Shown in pieces: positions 34,802 to 41,193 of a stretch of DNA of 64,000 bases. The position numbers were made by a program, and so were the translations under genes. The notes below the pieces were generated by a model. The model made no database searches and was not told the DNA's origin. It saw nothing but the letters and a program-made list of their open reading frames with translations. Each line of letters starts with the position of its first letter. The stretch's first letter is position 1. The stretch comes from an uncultured Verrucomicrobiota bacterium (GTDB taxonomy: Bacteria; Verrucomicrobiota; Kiritimatiellia; CAIQIC01; Lenti-01): contig CALMNW010000063.1 in the NCBI GenBank assembly GCA_937872095.1, positions 1 to 64,000 of the forward strand, written 5' to 3'.

Positions 34802-35701
34802 TTATCGGACCGATTCCTTGACTAGCGGCGATACGGGCGGCGTTTGCGGGAGGGTATCCGCATATTCAGGATACAGTTTCCGGATGCACTCCGGGCACAT
34901 GCCGTGACTGAATTCCGCATCCGAATGCTCCCGGATGTACCCCTCGATCTGATTCCAGTAGCCTTTGTCGTCGCGGATTTTCTTGCACGACATGCAAATG
35001 GGCAGCAGCCCGCTCAGGACGCGCACGTTGGCGAGAGCCTCTTCGCGCCGCCGGCTTTCCGTTTGGAGCGCGTGGATCATCCGGTTCAACACCAGGCCTA
35101 AATACACGGTGAACCAGGAAGCCACGATCATCAGGCCGATCAGGTACGTCCGCAGCCGCTTCGCATTCCGGATGGCGGCCTGGACGAGACGGCTTTCCAG
35201 GTGGATTTCGAACGTGGCCAACTGCACGCCCATCTTCCGGATGTTCGAGAAATCCTCGTGCAGCGACAGGATGGCCTCTTGATGGGCGGTCATGTCGAAC
35301 GCGCCCGCTTGCGCCAGCGCGGCATCATGGGCGGCGATCAAGGCGTTGCCTCCCGACAGCAGCTGGCCGGACGTGCCTTGGAGGGTTGCGAGGAGGTCCC
35401 GGGCTTCCGGATGCTGGATCCGTTGATCCAGTATCCGCAGTTGCTCCAGAAGGGATGCGATTCGTTCCGGATACTTGTTCCGATCGGCGGGGCGATGCAA
35501 CGCCAGATACAGGAGGAGATGGCCCTCGGCCCGTTTGGCATAACTGGAGGCTTCCGTCGCCGCCGTGGCGATCGTTTTGAAATGCCGGTTTTCTTCGGCA
35601 AAGGTGGTCAGAATCCCCTGCGCCATGTGCAACGAAAAGATCGAAATCGAAAACATGACGAAGATGGCGATCAGGAAACCCGTCGCAAGCAGCTTTTTCA
35701 T
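34802..35701 (-). CDS. Membrane sensor with four-helix periplasmic domain and cysteine-motif tail
   Basis: A 299-residue protein with transmembrane segments at about 5-27 and 185-208 and a helical periplasmic domain between them (heptad pattern, IATAATEASSYAKRAEGHLL), like four-helix-bundle sensors of chemoreceptors and kinases. After the second segment comes VRVLSGLLPICMSCKKIRDDKG and HSDAEFSHGMCPECIRKLYPE, the C-terminal tail that usually follows PAS or receiver domains in diguanylate cyclases and kinases. No kinase, GGDEF or HAMP domain is present, which is unusual. GGAAGGGA precedes ATG 35701. Confidence 0.75.
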   Translation of the reverse strand: MKKLLATGFLIAIFVMFSISIFSLHMAQGILTTFAEENRHFKTIATAATEASSYAKRAEGHLLLYLALHRPADRNKYPERIASLLEQLRILDQRIQHPEARDLLATLQGTSGQLLSGGNALIAAHDAALAQAGAFDMTAHQEAILSLHEDFSNIRKMGVQLATFEIHLESRLVQAAIRNAKRLRTYLIGLMIVASWFTVYLGLVLNRMIHALQTESRRREEALANVRVLSGLLPICMSCKKIRDDKGYWNQIEGYIREHSDAEFSHGMCPECIRKLYPEYADTLPQTPPVSPLVKESVR

Positions 35702-36096
35702 GGACGATCCCTTCCGAACCTTTCCTGCATCCTAACGATCACCGCAGCATAGGCCTTAACGAAATCATAACAATTTGAAAGGATAGCTCCTCCGGTTCCT
35801 TTCGGCCAACAAAAATTCTTGTTTCATCACAGAATGTACAGTGGGCACAGAGATGGATGGGGAGGAGAGGCGTCCGGGCGGTTCGGTTCCATTGTAGCCG
35901 GGGGCAGTGACCCCGGAGCTCGCGGCGGGTTGGGCCAACCCGTCCTACCTCGCACGCGCGAGTTGTCCGGCCGGCGGGAATTATGTCACCGGTGTCTTTG
36001 AGCGGTTGGAGTGGGGAGGGGCGGGGGCGTGGTGGCCGGGACGGGAACCAGATGGGTGACTGAACAAACCGCGCGACGAAAACCATGGAAAAGATC

Positions 36097-36125
36097 CCCC
36101 TTCGCCAAGGCTACGGGGGATAAAT
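36097..36125. repeat. 29-bp repeat flanking the AT-rich island, left copy
   Basis: CCCCTTCGCCAAGGCTACGG begins a 29-bp sequence found again at 40558-40586 with one mismatch. It can fold by its CCCC/GGGG ends. Its core CGCCAAGGCTAYGG also occurs in the inverted-repeat element at 11733-11754, so it is a dispersed family and not necessarily an attachment site. Confidence 0.6.
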
Positions 36126-36226
36126 CGGGGGACAAGCGGGGAGGGCGGGGCGTTCGGAACAAGTGAATTGAGGCGTCCGTTTTAGAAACGGCTCAAAGGG
36201 ACTTTTTGTGTTTGACCGGAACCTCT

Positions 36227-36249
36227 AATGGGTGACCCCTTTACCCATT
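36227..36249. promoter_or_regulatory. Inverted repeat upstream of the island operon
   Basis: AATGGGT (36227-36233) and ACCCATT (36243-36249) form a 7-bp inverted repeat with a 9-nt spacer, 110 nt before the symporter start. It is placed where an operator or leader hairpin would be. No clear -10/-35 pair is seen. Confidence 0.4.
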
Positions 36250-36359
36250 TATTGTCTTGTGGCCGAGAAGTTATTGTGACATCTTCCGACTTGAAAACTG
36301 GTTCCTACGGCTGGTTTTTATGGGGCCAGGTGTGAAAGAGTGGATGGAGGAACGGGTTA

Positions 36360-37712
36360 ATGAGTGCAACGAGCGTAGTTGTAATTGCGGCTTATCTCGT
36401 TTTCATAGGGATCCCATATCTTCGCAGATTAAAGATCAGTGAACGCCATTATGGGGCATTTGCGGTAGGGCGTCACAATTACAATTGGTTTTGGATTCTC
36501 TGTGGCTTGTCGGCGACATATGTAGGAGGAGCAGCAGTTCTTAATCTCCCATCACTTGGATATACGTATGGATGGTACGGTCTAGCTGATGTTTTGCCGA
36601 CGTCCATAGCTTTGCTGATTAGCGCGGTAGTTCTTGCCCCCTTGAGCCAACGAAAAAATGCACTGTCCTTGGGAACATTCTTGCGCGGTAGGAGCGGCAT
36701 TGTGGTATTCACAGTTGGTTTACTATCTGGGGTGGTTTATACGCTTATTACCGCCGCACAGATTGTTGCCCTGACAACGGCACTTCACCCATATGTTCCC
36801 ATAGAAAAGTCAATCCTGGCGACTATAAGTACAATTGGGGTATTGGCATATATCTACATTGGTGGTTATGAATCGGTAACGTTCACAGATGTCATACAGT
36901 TCTTGTGTATGATCTTCATGTATTTTATACCCGTTGGTCTACTCGCCATATTATATAAAACAGAAGTCCAAGTTGCTCCTATCGTAACGACCCCAATGGC
37001 GCCTGATTTGATTGTTTTATTGGGTATACCATTGTTGTTTGTCCCAGTTTCGCAAGACTTACATATCCGGCTACATTCCGCTCGCTCACTAAACGACTCG
37101 CGATATGGGACGCTTTTAGCAGGGGTTGCTTATCTATTGTTTGGGATTATTTCAGTTGGAATTGGGGTACTTCTTGCAAAGCATGGCGTCTATCTTGCTT
37201 CTCCTGATGATGCTGTGCCAGAATTCCTGAGAATAACGTTTGGTGGGATGTCCTTCATTCCAACGATTGCGATCTTAGCTGTAATTCTTTCCACGTTGGA
37301 CTCAATGATTTTTGCGGCGTCGGCTGCGATAGGCTATGAGGTATGGGATACGCTATTCCATCGAAATGAAGATGAGGATTCTCATTCGGCTCAAAGGGCG
37401 AGTATTATTATCTCGGCCATTGCCTTATTTATTGCGCTTCAAGCGCCACGAATTCTTGCGCTAATTTTACCTGCGCTTGTTATCTATATTGCAGTTCTTC
37501 TTCCTCTTCTACTCGCCTTTGTTTTAAAAGTCGATGAACGCAAAGCGGCGATAACCGCGCTTATCACTTTGGTGGTTGTTGCTGTATTAGAGGCGTTCTC
37601 AATCAGTATTCCGTATCGAGTGTTTGTGTATACAGCGATACACTCTCTTGCTGTCATATGTATGCGCACGTGGAAGTATATAATTGGTGGGAGTAGAGGA
37701 AACCCGACATGA
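36360..37712 (+). CDS. Sodium:solute symporter family membrane protein
   Basis: A 450-residue protein with about 12-13 transmembrane segments, of the SSS family (PutP/BetP-unrelated LeuT-fold transporters for amino acids, sugars, betaines or nucleosides). Seen are the N-terminal SEXHYGAF-type segment (ISERHYGAFAVG), ATYVGGAAVL in helix 1-2, the GGYESVTFTDVIQF segment where most members have the GG(x)xAVxxTDxxQ motif, and IAILAVILSTLDSMIFAASA for the Na+-site helix 8. The stop overlaps the next gene by 4 nt, so the two are coupled. GGAGG lies 9 nt before ATG 36360. It is AT-richer than the surrounding genes. Substrate unknown; it could feed or export a product of its partner. Confidence 0.85.
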   Translation: MSATSVVVIAAYLVFIGIPYLRRLKISERHYGAFAVGRHNYNWFWILCGLSATYVGGAAVLNLPSLGYTYGWYGLADVLPTSIALLISAVVLAPLSQRKNALSLGTFLRGRSGIVVFTVGLLSGVVYTLITAAQIVALTTALHPYVPIEKSILATISTIGVLAYIYIGGYESVTFTDVIQFLCMIFMYFIPVGLLAILYKTEVQVAPIVTTPMAPDLIVLLGIPLLFVPVSQDLHIRLHSARSLNDSRYGTLLAGVAYLLFGIISVGIGVLLAKHGVYLASPDDAVPEFLRITFGGMSFIPTIAILAVILSTLDSMIFAASAAIGYEVWDTLFHRNEDEDSHSAQRASIIISAIALFIALQAPRILALILPALVIYIAVLLPLLLAFVLKVDERKAAITALITLVVVAVLEAFSISIPYRVFVYTAIHSLAVICMRTWKYIIGGSRGNPT

Positions 37713-39250
37713 GAAGAAATGTCGTGATATCATATACAAGCAGCGTGAAAGATGTGGTTCATTGCGTCGCTACCGCGCTGCGAATGGACGGTTGTGAAGT
37801 GTTTTTCTATTCGGACGATTTGCATCAGGGGTGGATAAATGCCCAGTCATGGGCCAGTAATTTCCGGCGACAAACCGAGAAGGCGGACATATTTATGCAA
37901 ATAATTGGCAATGATCTTGGGTCGCCGATGACTCTTGATGATGGGACAACTGCCCTCGCAATGCCAGCTGAACTGAAAATATGCCAAGCAGTGCAGGCCA
38001 CACAGAAAGGATATCCGGCGTTTCTTGGGTTGAGAATGTTGCCCAATGGGGTGAATAGTTCTGATGCGATAGATGACTATTTTAAGGAATTGGGCGCGAA
38101 CGGGCCGAAATTTATTACAGCATCTACCGGGTACCGCATTATAGATCATGCATTGACGTTCGTAAGACGTGAAGCCGTTGCAGAGAAAAGCTACATGGAA
38201 GGGGTATTGGTTCCCGGCTGTGAATGCTCAAGTATTGTTTCTGAATTAATGGATTGTGTTACGGGGGAGGATTTGTTTCCTCAAAAGTATTTATATACAA
38301 CACTCCGTGGCGCCTGTTTGTGGCAATGGTTGGCCTCACCAAAATCTGGCAGTAGTATTGCAAATGTATACTCCCAATGTAGATTCAGAAACGCCGAGAA
38401 CAAAGTGTTTGCAGCAATGGCCGAATCGATAAAAAAGTCCATGAAGGATAATCCCTCAGGGGCCGAAAAAGTTCTAGGGGTCCTTGTTCTTGGTTGCGGG
38501 GATGGAAAGAGGGAGGCTCAGCTTTGCCAGAGGCTTCTTTATGACCGCATAGTAGACCGGTTGCGCGTGGTGCTTATTGATGTGTCCAGTGAACTTGTGG
38601 AGGTTGCATCCCGAGCTTTTCGTGATTGGGGAGAGAGCGGTTGCGAGGTGGATTTTGCCGTCGTGAATTTCGAGAATTCGAGTGCCCTTGAAAAAGTCCG
38701 GCAGACATATCTATCAGGGCTTCCAGTGTTAGCCTTATTGCTCGGGAATACATTGGGTAACATGGACGAGGCTCAGTTACTGAGCGAAATTGTAGGCGCT
38801 CTTAACCCCGTATGCCTATTAGCGGAAATATTGATGTGTGAGATCTCAGATGCCGCAGCAAAAGAGGTCGTTGAACAGCCGATCAGCAAAGAAGATAAGC
38901 GCTATGAGTTTATCACAACCCCACTTATTCTTCTCGGAGAACGCCCTATAAGGCAAAACTTAACCACTCGCGTGGCGAGAGATGGAAACAAGATTATTCA
39001 AACATTTCGATATCATTTCTGGGGGATTGAGAAGGAGATTGTGGTTGAGGATGTAACTTCCCAGAAAAAAGTGCGTCTAAAAAACAGCTCATGGGTTGAT
39101 CTGTTGCAAATTAAGGCTGTGACGAAGAACTATCTTGAAAAAATTGGGAAAGCGGCCGGGCTCTCAAATATCGTTGTTGAGGAAGAGGAGTATAAACTCA
39201 AACCTGAAGCTGGGGTCGTCAAGATGGGGTATTTAATCGGCAAGGCATGA
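37709..39250 (+). CDS. TIR/DUF4062-like domain fused to EgtD-like SAM methyltransferase
   Basis: A 513-residue cytosolic fusion. Residues 1 to about 150 open with VVISYTSSVKD and run through ADIFMQIIGNDLG to AMPAELKICQA, the strand-helix order of TIR/DUF4062 domains; E88 is where the TIR catalytic glutamate would be. Residues about 190-510 match the histidine-specific methyltransferase family (EgtD/Methyltransf_33): SAM-binding VLVLGCGDGK (258-267), acidic D291 in VVLIDVSSELVE, and LLLGNTLGN (343-351) as in EgtD's FLGSTIGN. EgtD trimethylates the amino group of histidine or similar amines. The start overlaps the symporter stop (ATGA). Fusion of these two domains is not one I know. Confidence 0.7.
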   Translation: MRRNVVISYTSSVKDVVHCVATALRMDGCEVFFYSDDLHQGWINAQSWASNFRRQTEKADIFMQIIGNDLGSPMTLDDGTTALAMPAELKICQAVQATQKGYPAFLGLRMLPNGVNSSDAIDDYFKELGANGPKFITASTGYRIIDHALTFVRREAVAEKSYMEGVLVPGCECSSIVSELMDCVTGEDLFPQKYLYTTLRGACLWQWLASPKSGSSIANVYSQCRFRNAENKVFAAMAESIKKSMKDNPSGAEKVLGVLVLGCGDGKREAQLCQRLLYDRIVDRLRVVLIDVSSELVEVASRAFRDWGESGCEVDFAVVNFENSSALEKVRQTYLSGLPVLALLLGNTLGNMDEAQLLSEIVGALNPVCLLAEILMCEISDAAAKEVVEQPISKEDKRYEFITTPLILLGERPIRQNLTTRVARDGNKIIQTFRYHFWGIEKEIVVEDVTSQKKVRLKNSSWVDLLQIKAVTKNYLEKIGKAAGLSNIVVEEEEYKLKPEAGVVKMGYLIGKA

Positions 39251-39293
39251 TTATGAGTACGCCCATTGATGTTTCATAAATCTTATATTGGAT

Positions 39294-40100
39294 TCAGACC
39301 CATGTAACCGGGTCAAAAGCCGGATGGTATACGCCAAGAGAATGGGCGAATCCATCAAGGCCGGGGAATAGACTGGTGCGAGAAATGTTCATATAGAAAA
39401 GTTGTTTCAATGCCTGTGCTCTTATATTATGAGGAATAACAATTTTTATTAAGTGTTCCGCGCTATCGAAACCTGACAGCGCCTTAAGATTGTCAGCGAA
39501 TGACGCCGTAATGTCACCGGGGACAAGGAAGGCGCCCTTCTGAACTCGAAGGCGTTCATTTAGCCGAAAAGGGTTCAGCGGGCATACTGCGCGAACATAT
39601 GGCTCCTTAAATAGAATTGGGGAGAGAAGGCGTTCATGATCTTCTATAAACGGCTCGTTTAGCCTATTCACATTTTGTTTTTTTGCTTGTTCGAATTTCG
39701 CAAGAGACTCTTTCAGCGCCCATGGACCATTGCAGGCCCACACTGCGGCGGCATCATCAGAGTTTTCAAGCGCAAAATAGGCCGCAACATATATAGAGTA
39801 AGTGAAGTCAAGTAGGCGAGTTGGCGCCCCGTGATGCTGCATTAAGGACATCCACTCTAGCTCTGAGGATGCTTCTGGAATGTGATGTGAGTACTGATGA
39901 TAGGTTCGTCGAAACTCACGAAAAAGTTCGTGTTCGATCCTAGGCCGGTCCGCTTCTGCCACATTATGATGGGCACAGCATCTATCAAGCGAAGTCTGCA
40001 GGGGCCATTTCGCCGACTTCTGTCCCCTGTATAGCCAGCCCCGCTTAGCAAGCGAGTGAATTTCATCCCAGTTAGTGACAAATACTTGTATTATATCCAT
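39294..40100 (-). CDS. FRG-domain protein
   Basis: A 268-residue cytosolic protein with the FRG domain, named for its conserved residues: WLYRGQKSAKWPLQTSLDR (22-40) and the second half LMQHHGAPTRLLDFT (86-100) followed by YVAAYFALEN. The domain is frequent in phage-defence and mobile regions, often as a stand-alone protein, but its activity is not established. It is convergent with the methyltransferase fusion (43 nt between stops), in the same AT-rich island. Codon use fits the island, not the backbone. ATG 40100 is used; no other start is nearby. Confidence 0.85.
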   Translation of the reverse strand: MDIIQVFVTNWDEIHSLAKRGWLYRGQKSAKWPLQTSLDRCCAHHNVAEADRPRIEHELFREFRRTYHQYSHHIPEASSELEWMSLMQHHGAPTRLLDFTYSIYVAAYFALENSDDAAAVWACNGPWALKESLAKFEQAKKQNVNRLNEPFIEDHERLLSPILFKEPYVRAVCPLNPFRLNERLRVQKGAFLVPGDITASFADNLKALSGFDSAEHLIKIVIPHNIRAQALKQLFYMNISRTSLFPGLDGFAHSLGVYHPAFDPVTWV

Positions 40101-40123
40101 ATTGTTTCTTCATGTGGGGCACA

Positions 40124-40366
40124 TCAATTCGGCAATTCCTTGTTGTACGGCATCTTGTTATACGCCCTCTGCATTATTTTAAGTGCGCCGGATATTTCGT
40201 GATACTCGTCAACCCACACCGTCTGAACCCCAAGAGATGGCGCATCATTCTCATAATGCGAATGTGTAGTCCGATTGGTCTTTGGACGATAGGATGATGG
40301 TTGGGGGCAGGTGTGAGCCGGGAACTGTAGCGGGGCGGCTGAGGAGGTCGCGCCACTCGTAATCGG
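40124..40366 (-). pseudogene. Possible gene remnant with intact C-terminal reading frame
   Basis: An 80-codon open frame without a start codon ends 23 nt upstream of the FRG gene. Its last third reads like a real protein (GVQTVWVDEYHEISGALKIM, then YNKMPYNKELPN and stop). It lacks an ATG, is out of frame with the HNH remnant that overlaps it, and has no recognised family. It could be the tail of a gene cut by the event that placed the island. Confidence 0.3.
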
Positions 40367-40388
40367 TTATCCCGACGAAGGCTTTCAT
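40251..40388 (-). pseudogene. Truncated 5' end of an HNH-type restriction endonuclease gene
   Basis: The first 19 codons read MKAFVGITDYEWRDLLSRP, which matches the conserved N terminus of a family of HNH endonucleases that usually continue with a FWQPGG segment. Here the match ends at about codon 19, followed by unrelated residues and a stop at codon 46. A broken gene at the right edge of the AT-rich island fits a defence-gene neighbourhood with turnover. Confidence 0.5.
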
Positions 40389-41193
40389 TGAAAAAGCGCC
40401 GGATTCACGGGCAAAGAGTAGCAAAAGAGGGGCGGGGTGTCGAGGGCCGGGATTTACCACGAAAATCGCGAAAACTTGCCACGCCACCGGCGTGGAGGCC
40501 TAAAAATCGAGAAAACTGGCCTCGCGGCGGGTTTGGAAGGGCTGAAAATCGCGAATTCCCCTTCGCCAAGGCTATGGGGGATAAATTTGAGACAAAAATC
40601 GCAAAAACGGGCCGTTAAACCGGCGCGGAGGGCGAAAAATGGCGAAAATGCGGGTTTGGGGGGCGTTTGGGACCGCAAATGGACACAAATTTACGCAAAT
40701 GGGGGGGGGGCAGGCCGCCAAGGGCGGCTAATTGGCAATTAAGAATTAAGAATGGGGGGGAGTTAGCCCAAAGCCGCGCAGACGGCGCGGTGGGGCATGA
40801 GCCGCGATTAAACGCACGGGGAGAAGGGCAGCCGTTTTCTCTCGCAGAGATCGCAAAGGTTCGCAAAGGATAGAACGCGGCCGGGGTTCAGCGGTGCCGA
40901 ACCGTTCAGGCCCATGGATTACCCGCGATTGCGCGCGAGCGTGCATCGGCGGGTAAATCCATCGGGCCTGGATGCCGTGCGCGGCATCCCCGGCCGATCT
41001 TGACGGTACGGAACCGATCGGCGATGGCGTCGCTTCCGCCGCAGGCGGACAAGTGCGTCGTTTGCGTTGAATGGATCGAACAGCCTCCGGGACGGGGTCG
41101 TCCCGGCTCCAAACAGCCTGCCCGGTCAACGCCCGGGCCTACAGGGGATCGGACAACCGCTGAACCGTGAACTGTGAACCGTGAACCGGCGGC
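40389..41193. other. Gene-free, repeat-rich region
   Basis: This 805-nt stretch has no supportable gene. It holds a hairpin CCACGCC/GGCGTGG (40479-40495), several AAAATCGC-type strings, the right copy of the 29-bp island repeat (40558-40586), a run of ten G at 40701-40710, and a run of AACCGTGAAC-type repeats (about 41158-41190) next to the stop of the molybdenum enzyme gene. GC content is already back to the backbone value. Confidence 0.6.
40558..40586. repeat. 29-bp repeat flanking the AT-rich island, right copy
   Basis: Matches 28 of 29 positions of 36097-36125, in the same orientation, about 4.46 kb apart. Both copies are followed within ten bases by GACAA. Confidence 0.6.

Larger units (their letters stand above)
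35702..36359. other. Gene-free region with hairpins and GC-content boundary
   Basis: This 658-nt stretch has no convincing gene. It holds a hairpin CCGGGG...CCCCGG (35898-35916), a near-perfect palindrome around GGTTGGGCCAACC (35926-35942), the second GTCACCGGTGTCTT (35985-35998), a 29-bp repeat (36097-36125) and an inverted repeat at 36227-36249. Composition shifts from GC-rich to AT-rich at about 36.18 kb, the left edge of the island. Confidence 0.6.

Noticed and set aside
40124..40260. Possible integron attC site, suggested by a GTATAAC string
   Set aside because: The matching GTTRRRY end and the usual folded arms are not present, and no integrase is encoded nearby.
36096..40586. Calling the island a prophage or integrative element
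   Set aside because: It has no integrase, transposase, relaxase or structural phage gene, and the flanking repeats belong to a dispersed family. Acquired origin is likely but the mechanism is not shown.
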